Shown: positions 28,031-36,535 of the stretch, piece after piece
How the letters are laid out: each line of letters opens with the position of its first letter
Numbering within the stretch: position 1 is the stretch's first letter
NCBI RefSeq assembly: GCF_005503015.1
Contig: NZ_SCOL01000001.1
Location: 806,001 to 870,000, forward strand
Source of the DNA: Bacillus sp. E(2018)
Lineage (GTDB): Bacteria > Bacillota > Bacilli > Bacillales > Fictibacillaceae
Direction: 5' to 3'
DNA length: 64,000 nucleotides
The notes under the pieces: model-generated
Told to the model about the DNA's origin: nothing
Database searches by the model: none
The model's input: only the letters and a program-made list of their open reading frames with translations
Made by a program: the position numbers and the translations under genes

Positions 28031-28108
28031 TCTTCTATTTTCAGGAGTGTATAGTATTACCAAAAGCATTATAATGTCAAACCTATATTCTAGAAGAAGA
28101 ATCGTTAA

Positions 28109-28140
28109 AATACAGCCTGACTTTAAAGTCAGGCTGTATT
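28109..28140. repeat. Perfect 32-bp palindrome
   Basis: Each half reads AATACAGCCTGACTTT and its complement. No T run follows on the plus strand, while a short TTTT follows on the minus strand. It may still end the DUF3883 transcript as a strong hairpin. A protein-binding or recombination site is an alternative. Confidence 0.6.
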
Positions 28141-28205
28141 AATGCGTAGTAGTAATATTTCTTAGTTGGGAATATTATATAATTAAAAATAAGGGGAAGA
28201 TGATT

Positions 28206-28526
28206 ATGCCAACATACAACAAACTCGTCCGTGACCGTATTCCTGAAATCATTAAAAGAACAGGTGCTTCCTTTAACACTACTATTCTATCTGAAACTAA
28301 TTACATAAAAGAGCTAAAGAAAAAATGTTATGAAGAAATAGATGAATATGTTGTAGCTGATAATGACAAAGATGCTGTTGAGGAACTAGCTGACTTGCTT
28401 GAATTAATGTACGCACTTGCTAAAGTCCATGGTGTAGAATTCTCTGAAATTGAAAAAGTTAGGCAGGAAAAGGCAGAAAAGCGCGGAGGATTTCAGGAAC
28501 GGATCTTTCTGATCGATGCAGAATAA
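28206..28526 (+). CDS. MazG-like nucleoside triphosphate pyrophosphohydrolase
   Basis: 106 residues from ATG 28206 (GGGGAAG 6 bases upstream). It matches the all-alpha NTP pyrophosphatase family, which hydrolyses (d)NTPs to NMPs: YNKLVRDRIPEIIK at the N-terminus, then the metal-binding pattern KKCYEEIDEYV (E-x-x-E type) and VEELADLLELMYAL (E-x-x-D). The C-terminus EKAEKRGGFQERIFL is typical of the subgroup. It could be house-cleaning or, given its position, nucleotide depletion in defence. The latter is only inference. Confidence 0.85.
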   Translation: MPTYNKLVRDRIPEIIKRTGASFNTTILSETNYIKELKKKCYEEIDEYVVADNDKDAVEELADLLELMYALAKVHGVEFSEIEKVRQEKAEKRGGFQERIFLIDAE

Positions 28527-28558
28527 TTTAACGATATTAATTTCAAAACAGAAAAGAG

Positions 28559-29569
28559 ATGTTGGCATTGAGCCACAAATTACAAGTGGGAGAAATGAAA
28601 GTTGGATATTTGACTGACAAGGAAATCTGGGGACACTTCAATTATATCTTTTCTCCAAAATCTAAAAACTCTACAACATATAAATTTGTCTTGATTAAGT
28701 CAATATTAGAGAATCTTTATAATGTAAATGGAAATTTAGAATTAACATATGATCTTTTATATACGAGTTTTTCTAAAATATATTGGAATCTTGTAGTACA
28801 TCATAATTTAAATCAAATTAATATGGTCGGGAAGAAATCAGAGGTACAAAAAATACTTTTTAAAATCAATGATAAGCACATGATTCCAAATACTTTTGTA
28901 TTTGATAAGCTTTCCGATGAATTGCAAATTGAAATCATAACAAAGGTTAAAAAGAAGGCTAAGTTGAATGTTATGGGTGCTATATACGGTGATACTGATA
29001 GTACAATCTATGATTTCGATAATAAAAGAGAATCTATCAAAATTAATCCCAGCTATTACTTGTTTATGCAGCGGTTTCAGAAAGTGCTGACCTATTTAAC
29101 GAACTATCACCTTGCTTTATTTTTAGAAAAGTTCAACCAAAACGGTGATATTACAAATCTTCTTATGAAAGTTGAAAATGTATCTAAAAGATCTTCGTTA
29201 AATGAATTCTACTTACTTTTGTCATCTTTTTACAATGACAAGTGTTTTTATTGTGGTAAAGAAATTAAGAAAAAAGGGTCTATTCATGTTGATCATTTCA
29301 TTCCATGGAGTTTTGTGCAAACTGATCAATTATGGAACTTGGTCATTTCCTGTAGTTCATGTAACTTAGCTAAGAATGACAAATTAGCCATAGAACAATA
29401 TTTGGAGTCTCTTATAGATAGAAACTTGGAGTTAACAAAAAATTCATTAGTAAACCAACGGCCAGATATGAGAATCTATACAGAAAAGAAATTGATTGAG
29501 CTTTATAATTACTCCAAGGAGAATGGATTTACAGACATTTGGACTCCACAGAAGAAAATCCGATTATAA
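28559..29569 (+). CDS. HNH endonuclease
   Basis: Up to 336 residues. The HNH nuclease core lies at about 229-275: CFYCGKEIKKKGSIHVDHFIP...WNLVISCSSCNLAKNDK. It has the two zinc-binding CxxC pairs and the His-Val-Asp-His catalytic turn. The N-terminal 220 residues are not assigned. The start is uncertain: ATG 28559 lacks a proper ribosome site and ATG 28595 is also weak. It is the last gene of the island and is followed by a terminator. Confidence 0.75.
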   Translation: MLALSHKLQVGEMKVGYLTDKEIWGHFNYIFSPKSKNSTTYKFVLIKSILENLYNVNGNLELTYDLLYTSFSKIYWNLVVHHNLNQINMVGKKSEVQKILFKINDKHMIPNTFVFDKLSDELQIEIITKVKKKAKLNVMGAIYGDTDSTIYDFDNKRESIKINPSYYLFMQRFQKVLTYLTNYHLALFLEKFNQNGDITNLLMKVENVSKRSSLNEFYLLLSSFYNDKCFYCGKEIKKKGSIHVDHFIPWSFVQTDQLWNLVISCSSCNLAKNDKLAIEQYLESLIDRNLELTKNSLVNQRPDMRIYTEKKLIELYNYSKENGFTDIWTPQKKIRL

Positions 29570-29573
29570 TAAG

Positions 29574-29607
29574 AAAAGCTTAAGGCGAAGTATCCTTAAG
29601 CTTTTTT
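29574..29607. terminator. Bidirectional terminator
   Basis: Stem AAAAGCTTAAGG / CCTTAAGCTTTT followed by T, between the convergent HNH and ArsR genes. Confidence 0.85.
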
Positions 29608-29932
29608 ACTTCTTATCGTCCTCAACAAAATGCTTCAACATAGCCAACTTATTACCCCAAAACTTCTCATAATAAGATAGCCACTGCTTCACTTCAGTTA
29701 AAGGCTCTGGATGTAACTGATAAATTTTCTCCCGTCCTTCCTTTCGACCTGAAATGAGTTCAGCCTCCGTTAAAATCTGCAGATGCTTCGTCACTGCTGT
29801 ACGGCTCATCTCAAAGTGGTCGGCAATCTCTGAGATCGGTCGCTCATTTTCAGAAAGCAACCTCAAGACTTCACGCCTCGTTGGATCCGCAATCGCTTTA
29901 AAGACATCGGGTTTTTCTGATGGTGCTGCCAC
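29606..29932 (-). CDS. ArsR-family transcriptional regulator
   Basis: 108-residue winged-helix regulator: DPTRREVLRLL, then RPISEIADHFEMSRTAVTKHLQIL (helix-turn-helix, about 32-55), a typical ArsR core. No metal-binding CxC motif is seen, so it belongs to the non-metal subgroup that pairs with AHSA1/SRPBCC proteins. It starts at GTG 29932, directly after the stop of the SRPBCC gene, and the two form one leftward operon. The C-terminus (LSYYEKFWGNKLAMLKHFV) matches that subgroup. Confidence 0.85.
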   Translation of the reverse strand: MAAPSEKPDVFKAIADPTRREVLRLLSENERPISEIADHFEMSRTAVTKHLQILTEAELISGRKEGREKIYQLHPEPLTEVKQWLSYYEKFWGNKLAMLKHFVEDDKK

Positions 29933-30358
29933 TTAACCCTCTACGACCTTTTTCAGTCTTTCATTCACAATACCAACCCATCCGCCGCTCATGCGATCAC
30001 GCACATCTTGCGCTTTTTGATTCGCTTTTCCAACGATCGCGTCTTCTTCTTTCCAGCCGCTATGAATCAGGGTGAACGCTGTCTGATCTCCTTTTTCCTC
30101 TAACAGAAACGTAATGACCCAGCCGTCTGTATCCCATGCAAACGATAGTTTATTCGGTTCATCGATCACAAGCACTTTACAAGGTGAAGGACCAAAAGGG
30201 GACTGGATGTGAAACTCATGTCCTTCTTTTGCTTTAAAGTCATTCGGCATGAACCAAGCTGACATGCCTTCTGATGTCGATACAGCATCCCACACTTTTT
30301 GAATCGGTGCGTTAAAGGTTGCGGTTTGTGTAATATCTGGTAGTGTTGACACAAGCAT
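29933..30358 (-). CDS. SRPBCC/AHSA1 domain protein
   Basis: 141-residue START-like fold protein: [29 protein letters not shown] at the start, then [18 protein letters not shown] and the closing helix [17 protein letters not shown] 30358 has an AGGAG site. It is followed without a gap by the ArsR gene. In this module the SRPBCC gene comes first, whereas in the module at 38801-39676 the regulator comes first. The ligand is unknown. Confidence 0.83.
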   Translation of the reverse strand: MLVSTLPDITQTATFNAPIQKVWDAVSTSEGMSAWFMPNDFKAKEGHEFHIQSPFGPSPCKVLVIDEPNKLSFAWDTDGWVITFLLEEKGDQTAFTLIHSGWKEEDAIVGKANQKAQDVRDRMSGGWVGIVNERLKKVVEG

Positions 30359-30380
30359 TCATCTCCTAGTCTGAATATGT

Positions 30381-30420
30381 AACCATTTGGTTGTATGTTT
30401 AGAATATAACACCTTTTGGT
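30381..30420. promoter_or_regulatory. Candidate ArsR operator/promoter region
   Basis: Inverted repeat AACCA-TT-TGGTT at 30381-30392 and a second half-site TTGGTTG near 30415-30421 lie just upstream of the SRPBCC/ArsR operon. They suit autoregulation by the downstream ArsR. This is inference from position. Confidence 0.45.
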
Positions 30421-30503
30421 TGCATGTCAATTCATTCTGAGGCGATTGGATAAATATGCTAAAATATAGGAATACAACGTGTTCATGAAAAGAGGCTAAC
30501 GGT

Positions 30504-31334
30504 ATGACCCAAACGCAAACAAAAAATGAACCAAAACGTATACCTGAAGAAGTAAAGGAAGTATTAAACCTTTACTTCGAAAAAATAGAGAAGAAGCTGC
30601 CAAACAAGTTAGAGGCACTTTACCTATTCGGCTCTGTTTCCATTGGCGCTTACCAAGAAGGACTAAGTGACATTGACTTTTACTCGGTTACAAAAGAAAA
30701 GCTAACACAATCAGATGTTGATAAATTAAAAGAAATTCACCATGAGATGAGAAAAGAGTATCCGAAGCCGAGCTTAGATGGCATGTATTTGACGCGTGAA
30801 GATTTGGAGAATGAGAATAACGGTGATTCCTCTTGTCCGTATTTTAATGAAGGAAAGCTTCAAAGTTTCCGACCTTTTCACCGTAATTGGATCGACGCAT
30901 ATCAACTTCAATCATATGGCATCGTCGTTAGAGGACTGCCGATCGAAACATATAATCTATCTGTAGATTGGACAGAATTGAAATCAAAATTGATTGAAAA
31001 CATTAACGGTTATTGGCTGAACTGGGTGAGAAATTGTGAGCGTTTTCCGTCTACTCAATATATAGGATTATACATGAGTGCAAACATGATCGAGTGGGGA
31101 GTACTTGGGGTGACGCGTCTTTATTATTCGATAAGGGAAGAAGACATCACGTCAAAAGAGGGAGCTGGTGAATATGCAATTCAAACCGTTCCTGAAGCGT
31201 ATCATCAAATCATCCGAGAAGCACTGCGCATCCGAAACCGCAATAAGTTCTCACATTACGGCTCGATGAGGAAGAGAAGAAATGATGCACTCAGCTATAT
31301 GAAGTATATAATAAGAGAATGTAATAACTTGTAA
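30504..31334 (+). CDS. Nucleotidyltransferase with AadA-like C-terminal domain
   Basis: 276-residue protein with the nucleotidyltransferase core LYLFGSVSIGAYQEGLSDIDF (Gly-Ser ... Asp-x-Asp, about 42-62). An all-helical C-terminal region follows (about 170-276), with REALRIRNRNKFSHYGSM, like the DUF4111 part of aminoglycoside adenylyltransferases. Enzymes of this class transfer AMP to drug hydroxyls. Whether this one does so is not shown. It is transcribed divergently from the ArsR module. Confidence 0.75.
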   Translation: MTQTQTKNEPKRIPEEVKEVLNLYFEKIEKKLPNKLEALYLFGSVSIGAYQEGLSDIDFYSVTKEKLTQSDVDKLKEIHHEMRKEYPKPSLDGMYLTREDLENENNGDSSCPYFNEGKLQSFRPFHRNWIDAYQLQSYGIVVRGLPIETYNLSVDWTELKSKLIENINGYWLNWVRNCERFPSTQYIGLYMSANMIEWGVLGVTRLYYSIREEDITSKEGAGEYAIQTVPEAYHQIIREALRIRNRNKFSHYGSMRKRRNDALSYMKYIIRECNNL

Positions 31335-31360
31335 GATTCATAGAAAAGGATGGGACGAAA

Positions 31361-31669
31361 ATGGCGAAATTAGTGTTTAAGAGAGACAGTCAGTTCATGA
31401 ACAAGATGAGAAAGTTTGATATCTACTTGAACGAGAGCAAGACCGAACAGATCAAGGACGGAGAAACGAAACAACTGGATGTAGCTCCTGGCGAATATAT
31501 CGTGAAGATGCAGATTGATTGGGTAGAGAGCGCAACGCATAAGATTCAGATCGGTGCCGATGACACGGTTCATTTTCAGTGTGGAAGCCGATTGAAGGGC
31601 ATGAAAATTCTGAAGGCGTCTTCTTCTTTAAACACGGTAGATGAATACATCTATTTAGAGAAGAAGTAA
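31361..31669 (+). CDS. Small beta-rich hypothetical protein (102 aa)
   Basis: Residues alternate as beta strands: FDIYLNESKTEQIKDGE, QLDVAPGEYIVKMQIDW, then HKIQIGADDTVHFQCGS. The turn APGEYIVKM resembles PEGA-like or carboxypeptidase-regulatory beta domains, but the match is weak. There is no signal peptide. It is the first of a run of closely spaced small genes reaching 34460. Confidence 0.65.
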   Translation: MAKLVFKRDSQFMNKMRKFDIYLNESKTEQIKDGETKQLDVAPGEYIVKMQIDWVESATHKIQIGADDTVHFQCGSRLKGMKILKASSSLNTVDEYIYLEKK

Positions 31670-31691
31670 GGATGAACAGGGGGTGATTCCG

Positions 31692-31913
31692 ATGAAAAGA
31701 CTTCAGCACCTGCTTTATGGATTTCTAGTCGGACTTGGGTTTATGTCACTGAGTATAGTGAATCTGGAACGATTTGGTCCATTTGGCGCCTTAATCTGGT
31801 TTATAAACACAGTTTTGTACTATGTAGGTTACGGAGTTGTGATCGTTCTCGGAGTCTGGATTCTGTTCATCCTCATGGTGGAACTCGGTGAATCATCAAA
31901 GGAGCGGGAGTAG
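31692..31913 (+). CDS. Small membrane protein (73 aa)
   Basis: Two predicted membrane helices (about 8-26 and 37-62) and a charged tail ELGESSKERE. ATG 31692 has GGGGGTGA 5 bases upstream. Its TAG stop overlaps the GTG start of the next gene by one base, so translation is probably coupled. The family is not recognised. Confidence 0.65.
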   Translation: MKRLQHLLYGFLVGLGFMSLSIVNLERFGPFGALIWFINTVLYYVGYGVVIVLGVWILFILMVELGESSKERE

Positions 31914-33181
31914 TGGATAGCAGAATACAAGCATTCGTAGATCAAGCCAAAACAACGTTCGGACTAGGAAACTACTATTTACATCATCATAGTCTCTGGC
32001 GAAACGTGAACCACTTCAACGAAACGAGTTACACACTTTGTTTGGAGTGGTTTCCGAATGGAACGGAGTCCGATGAAGATGGGTCGAATCCAGAGGGTAC
32101 AGCGATTATTGAATACAACGTGAACACTGGAAAATTGGAGACGGCTATCTTTGTCAGAGGTGAGACCTATGCACAAGATGGAATCACATTTAATGGTGGA
32201 ACTGAGGAAGTCATTAAGTGGATCGAACAAAAAACAGGATTAACATATAACAAGCAGTTCCAAATACATAAAGAGACAGAAAATGAAATAGAATTTCGTT
32301 CATTTATAGACAATACTCTTATCTCGCCGTCTGGAATGATCGAAGTAAAATGGAATGATAAACGACAGCTAACCTTCTTTTCCGTTCATGGAGAGTTTCC
32401 GATGGGTGATACGATAAATCGCGAATCCTATACTCTTTCATTAGAAAAAGCGGAACACGCCGCTAAGGAACAAGTGAAAAGAATTGAATTTCCGTCGTTT
32501 GAACAAAAGAAGTTATTTGCCGTGTATGCGGTGGAAGAGATCTACATAAGAAACAAAGATCAGATGACCAAGTCGTTTGAAATGCTTCAGGATGGCGGGA
32601 CTACAAAAAAAGTGAGTCACATTTTGCAGTGGAACGAGCCAATTTCGGGAGCTTTTGAACGTAAAGATATCGATTTGCAAGAAGAGATTACGGTGAATGA
32701 AGCTTTTTCGTGCACGCCTTCTCCAACCACCCGACCTATTACAGAGGAAGAAGAGAAGAGTTGTGTGCAGTCTGTAGAACGTTTGTTGCGTCAGGAGTAT
32801 CCTGAGGACTCAGGGAAATGGCGTGTGACAAATCTGCATCGTGACAAAAAGTACTTGATTGCAACACTCAGAACAGACCAGCATGAAACACGTGTGTTTG
32901 AAAGAAAACTTTCAATACTCCTTGATCCAAACACCATGGATGTTGTGAACTACATCGATAACCAGTTCATGTTAGAGATGTATCATTCCTTTGAAGAATC
33001 AGGCGATGTGACCGTGACACAAGAAGAAGCGTACGAGAAGTTAAAAGGTTTTTTTGAGCTTAAGCCTTTTTATGTGTACGACGATGAAGAGAAGCAGTAT
33101 ATTCTATGCGGGAAATTGGACTGTCATCATGGAGTGAACGCTGAAACAGGTGAAGTGGTTTTGTTGGATGATTTAAGTTAA
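31913..33181 (+). CDS. Hypothetical protein (422 aa), repeated YcdB-like segments (tentative)
   Basis: Soluble, acidic protein starting at GTG 31913. Several segments have the layout of a helix with A-x-x-x-V/A-K followed by beta hairpins: SLEKAEHAAKEQVKRIEF, TQEEAYEKLKGFFELKPFYVYD. This is reminiscent of YcdB/PepSY-like repeats in Bacillus. No catalytic motif is visible. It sits directly after a small membrane gene with which it overlaps. I cannot assign a function. Confidence 0.6.
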   Translation: MDSRIQAFVDQAKTTFGLGNYYLHHHSLWRNVNHFNETSYTLCLEWFPNGTESDEDGSNPEGTAIIEYNVNTGKLETAIFVRGETYAQDGITFNGGTEEVIKWIEQKTGLTYNKQFQIHKETENEIEFRSFIDNTLISPSGMIEVKWNDKRQLTFFSVHGEFPMGDTINRESYTLSLEKAEHAAKEQVKRIEFPSFEQKKLFAVYAVEEIYIRNKDQMTKSFEMLQDGGTTKKVSHILQWNEPISGAFERKDIDLQEEITVNEAFSCTPSPTTRPITEEEEKSCVQSVERLLRQEYPEDSGKWRVTNLHRDKKYLIATLRTDQHETRVFERKLSILLDPNTMDVVNYIDNQFMLEMYHSFEESGDVTVTQEEAYEKLKGFFELKPFYVYDDEEKQYILCGKLDCHHGVNAETGEVVLLDDLS

Positions 33182-33214
33182 ATACTCGTAAATTTATAGT
33201 TGTAGGTGATTTTG

Positions 33215-33601
33215 GTGTTATTGTTTTATTTTGACTGGTGGACCATATTAGGGCTTGTGTATATCATTTCATTGATACTTTCTGTTTTCTTGAATTCTTT
33301 CATACATCGAACATCAGGAATTTCACTTTTGTTAAATCTTTGTGCACTAGGAAGTGGAGAATTAGCCTCAAGAAAGTTTTACTCCTTATTAACTACAACG
33401 GGGGGTGCCTTTTTTGCATCTGTTTTCTATCAAGAGGTGTTAGAACGGTTTGTCGATGAATTAAAGGACAATGATTTAGCAAAAGTGGTAATGAGTATCC
33501 TTTTTACAATCGCATTGTCACTATCTCTAGAAAAAGAAAGAAGGCAAGAGGTTAGCTCCATTAAAAAGGGTAAGAAGAAATCAAGTGCAAGGAGTATTTA
33601 A
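33215..33601 (+). CDS. Small membrane protein (about 128 aa)
   Basis: The first 30 residues form a hydrophobic helix, followed by moderately hydrophobic segments (TTGGAFFASVFYQEVLERF, VVMSILFTIALSLSL) and a basic tail ending KKGKKKSSARSI. GTG 33215 is preferred over upstream GTG 33206, because AGGTGA at 33204-33209 is then correctly spaced. The TAA overlaps the ATG of the next gene by one base. The function is unknown. Confidence 0.6.
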   Translation: MLLFYFDWWTILGLVYIISLILSVFLNSFIHRTSGISLLLNLCALGSGELASRKFYSLLTTTGGAFFASVFYQEVLERFVDELKDNDLAKVVMSILFTIALSLSLEKERRQEVSSIKKGKKKSSARSI

Positions 33602-33999
33602 TGAACGAAACTCAAGTAAAAGTGTACTTCACACTATATGGCGAAGCTTTTCCTATAGATGAAGTATCACAGCGATTAAATATATTGCCTACTAATAGCT
33701 ATAAAAAGGGAGAGCTCATTTCAGCCAACTCTTCACTTCGCAGGAAAGAAACAAGCTGGGATTATGGGACAGACTACCAATATTCCCTCGATGTAAATGA
33801 ACAGCTTCAGCAAGTGATGAATCCGTTGAGAGATAAATGCTCAATCATTAATGAATTACAAGCGGAGTTTGGTTTAGCGAGTATAATCTATATTGTAATT
33901 CGAATGGTAAACGGGCAAGCTCCAGCTTTGTATTTAAAGAAAGACATCCTCACATTCGCATCAAACATTGAAGCTGAGATCGAGGTGGACCTTATATGA
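33601..33999 (+). CDS. DUF4279 family protein
   Basis: 132 residues with the DUF4279 layout: VYFTLYGEAFPIDEVSQRLNI at the N-terminus, then RKETSWDYGTDYQYSLDVNEQL and a C-terminal strand region IIYIVIRMVNGQAPALYL. Proteins of this family are often found in small-gene clusters that include toxin-immunity loci. The role is unknown. It overlaps the next gene by 4 bp (ATGA). Confidence 0.75.
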   Translation: MNETQVKVYFTLYGEAFPIDEVSQRLNILPTNSYKKGELISANSSLRRKETSWDYGTDYQYSLDVNEQLQQVMNPLRDKCSIINELQAEFGLASIIYIVIRMVNGQAPALYLKKDILTFASNIEAEIEVDLI

Positions 34000-34460
34000 A
34001 CTGGAACTGGAATGAGACTATAATTAATCTCGAGTATTCGTATGGATATTTGAAACTACTATTAAATGATTTTTGTAAGAAGAAGAGTGAGTATTCTCAT
34101 TACGAACTTGCTAAATGGTGCGATAATTTAACGATGGCATGGGAAGAAGAAGATCTTGATGAAAAAGGAGATCTTACTTTCTTCATAGCCAGAGATATCG
34201 AGTGTCAGTGGGATTTATACTTAATCAATACGTATACAGATAAACAATTAAGAGCACTCGATCTGAATACGGTGTCCATGCCTGAAAATTGGATACAGAA
34301 TTGGTTTCAAAAGTTGAATACTGGAGTGTGGGTTGAAGAGTACATTAGTGAATCTCAACTGATTGATGAAGGAGTTTCTAACATGAGAAGATATTTGTTC
34401 TCTATTGGCTGGGCATTAATCGCTATAGGGTTGTTCGTATATTGGTACGTAACAAAATAG
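33996..34460 (+). CDS. Hypothetical protein with C-terminal membrane anchor (154 aa)
   Basis: The first 125 residues are soluble and helical, rich in Trp and acidic residues (WEEEDLDEKGDLTFF). The last 25 residues form one membrane helix (YLFSIGWALIAIGLFVYWYVTK). It is coupled to the DUF4279 gene. Small tail-anchored acidic proteins beside DUF4279 could be immunity-like, but nothing proves it. No toxin gene is visible next to it. Confidence 0.6.
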   Translation: MNWNWNETIINLEYSYGYLKLLLNDFCKKKSEYSHYELAKWCDNLTMAWEEEDLDEKGDLTFFIARDIECQWDLYLINTYTDKQLRALDLNTVSMPENWIQNWFQKLNTGVWVEEYISESQLIDEGVSNMRRYLFSIGWALIAIGLFVYWYVTK

Positions 34461-34489
34461 TAGTCTTTCGCTGTGTATGAGGTGTGTAA

Positions 34490-35062
34490 ATGATTAAGTA
34501 TTCCGGAACTCCCGCTTTAGAAACAGACCGATTACTTCTTCGTCCTTTGAAACCATCCGACACTCAAACCATATTTAATCATTGGCTTTCAGACGAACGC
34601 GTCGCAGACAATCGAGTGAACGCTGCTCACACGAGTGTTGCTCAAACAGAAGAGCGGGTGAAAAAGATCGTCAGTCAGTATGAAGATCATGAATTTTGTT
34701 ATTGGGGTATTGAGTTAAAAGAAACAGGTGAACTGATTGGAGAAATCGATCTGTACGATTTTGATAGCTCAACTGATAACTGTGAGGTAAGCTATTCGCT
34801 TGGGTTCAAGTGGTGGAACCATGGGTACGGGACCGAAGCACTGCAAGCTGTAGTAGAGTTCGGCTTTCGACAGATGAACATCCATAAGATCTCAGCTGCA
34901 CATAACACCGATAATCCTGCTTCAGGTAGGATTATGGCCAAAGTTGGAATGAAACAAGAAGGCGTGATCCGTCACATGATCCGCAATGCAAAGAATCAGT
35001 ATAAAGATTGTGCGGTGTATGGAATTCTTCGTGAAGACTATCTCAAATTAGTGTGTATGTAG
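34490..35062 (+). CDS. GNAT acetyltransferase, RimJ/RimL type
   Basis: 190-residue GNAT: ETDRLLLRPLKPSD at the start, FKWWNHGYGTEALQAVVEFGF (acetyl-CoA site, about 104-124), and IHKISAAHNTDNPASGRIMAK. It is a close paralogue of the gene at 60516-61079: long stretches are the same, including HKISAAHNTDNPASGRIM and RNAKN.YKDCAVYG. The ATG has a GAGGTG site. The substrate is unknown. Confidence 0.88.
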   Translation: MIKYSGTPALETDRLLLRPLKPSDTQTIFNHWLSDERVADNRVNAAHTSVAQTEERVKKIVSQYEDHEFCYWGIELKETGELIGEIDLYDFDSSTDNCEVSYSLGFKWWNHGYGTEALQAVVEFGFRQMNIHKISAAHNTDNPASGRIMAKVGMKQEGVIRHMIRNAKNQYKDCAVYGILREDYLKLVCM

Positions 35063-35074
35063 AGGAGGATAAAT

Positions 35075-35480
35075 ATGATTAATGTAAAAGAATTGAATCA
35101 TGTTTTTGATTACAAAAAAGCCATAACTACGACTTTTGATGATGTATTACATAAATTCACTAAAGATTATGATGGTTCGATTAAGACGATTGGTCCTGAT
35201 AGCCAACTATTAATTATCACACAATGCTTATATCCAAGGTAAGATTAATCACTTTACACATGAAGAGGAAGAAAACAATAAGTACTTCTTTTCAGAGGGA
35301 TTAACAGAACTGGGGAGCAGACTTGAAACCTTGCCAGAAACGATGACCGCTTTGAATGTAACGGCACCACTCCATCTAAAAGATGTCACCATAAGTCCTA
35401 TCTTAAATCCAGATCAAAAAAGACAGTTAGACGAAATGGTCTTGTTTACTGACCAAATCGTAGGGCTATCCATCATTTAA
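35075..35480 (+). pseudogene. Frameshifted hypothetical gene
   Basis: ATG 35075 has a strong AGAGGAGG site, and the frame runs 55 codons to TAA 35240. A second frame (plus one base) then continues to TAA 35478 with coherent sequence (HFTHEEEENNKYFFSEGL ... DEMVLFTDQIVGLSII). Removing one C of the CC at 35234-35235 joins them as ...QCLYQGKINHFTHEEE. The repaired product is about 134 residues and of no recognised family. It is a true indel or a sequencing error. Confidence 0.7.
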
Positions 35481-35526
35481 AGACCACACGAATAGATTTA
35501 CTTCAGTTTGGTTTGGAGGAAACACT

Positions 35527-36144
35527 TTGAATGACAATCAATTGAATCTAAAGCATTGGAGAAACTTTATATTATTTTCAGTAGTAGTAGGTCTAATTGT
35601 TGGGTGCTTTTCAGTGGTTTCTGATCACTCCCCGTATTTTGGTGAGGGCTCTAACGTTTCAGCACTCGAAACGGTCACGTCTTATCTAGCAATCATGGTC
35701 AATTCTTTACCAATGTGGTTTATTATAGCCATGATTGTGGGTTATTTGTATGGTAGGAACCTAAAAGAAGGAATTTTGTTCGGTGCCATCTACACGACAA
35801 TGGCTATTACGTTTTATTTCATAATAGGAAGTATTTTTGAAGAAACCTCGATTCAATCTACAACTAAGGAGATCATCACTGTATATATTACTTGGTATGG
35901 AACGTCATTAGTCGGCGGCTGTATCGGTGGAGCTGCAGGCTTTTTATATAAAAAGACCCCATATGTCTTATTCCTTTAACCTGTGGGATTTACGCTACAA
36001 CTCTTGCTAAATGGTTATCGAAGCTGGAGTAATAGTATAGGCATAGCGCAAAACATAACTTTTTGTATCATGATGATCTTCTCAATATGGCTATTTCTTA
36101 ATGCTAAAAGAAAAAATCGTACAAGTTATGATGTTCAAAAATAA
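35527..36144 (+). pseudogene. Membrane protein gene with premature stop
   Basis: TTG 35527 (GGAGGA 6 bases upstream) opens a 150-residue protein with four likely membrane segments, ending in VLFL at TAA 35977. The same frame stays open for 54 more codons to TAA 36142. Those codons encode another membrane-type segment (NITFCIMMIFSIWLFLNAKRKNR). This suggests an original protein of about 205 residues cut by a nonsense change. The shorter 150-residue product (35527-35979) may still be made. The family is unknown. Confidence 0.55.
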
Positions 36145-36165
36145 AGAAGTTGAAGTGGAGCGTTA

Positions 36166-36192
36166 AAACGCTTGGAGGAGATCCAAGCGTTT
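36166..36192. terminator. Bidirectional terminator
   Basis: Perfect 10-bp stem AAACGCTTGG / CCAAGCGTTT, T-rich at the plus-strand exit and followed by TTTTAACG on the minus strand. It lies between convergent genes. Confidence 0.8.
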
Positions 36193-36204
36193 ATTTTGTT
36201 ACTG

Positions 36205-36429
36205 CTATTGTTCATCGGGTTTAGTCTGCTGACTCTCCAAATTCTTAACTCTGTGCAGAATTTGAAATAGAATTGTCGTAATAAAACTAAGCTGAACAAA
36301 CAGAAAAAATCCGATAAAGAAGGCAGTATCCATTGATGCTCCTCCCAAGCTTAACAAAAACATGAGAGCAAAAAAGACGATAATCCCTCCGATGATATTT
36401 GCCAAGAACACAAACACCCAATTGTCCAT
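36205..36429 (-). CDS. Small membrane protein (74 aa)
   Basis: Starts at MDNWVFVFL (ATG 36429, GGAGGA 6 bases upstream). Two membrane helices span about residues 4-27 and 36-58, and a polar tail QILHRVKNLESQQTKPDEQ follows. The length and layout are common among unannotated Bacillus membrane peptides. The function is unknown. Confidence 0.6.
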   Translation of the reverse strand: MDNWVFVFLANIIGGIIVFFALMFLLSLGGASMDTAFFIGFFLFVQLSFITTILFQILHRVKNLESQQTKPDEQ

Positions 36430-36535
36430 TCTTTTTCCTCCTATTATCAACTTTCCATATTTTAACTTTACGCTTTTGCATTCTGTATTTAAAGAACAAT
36501 ATTTTCTAAATGATGTACTTTTTTCCTAAATATCT

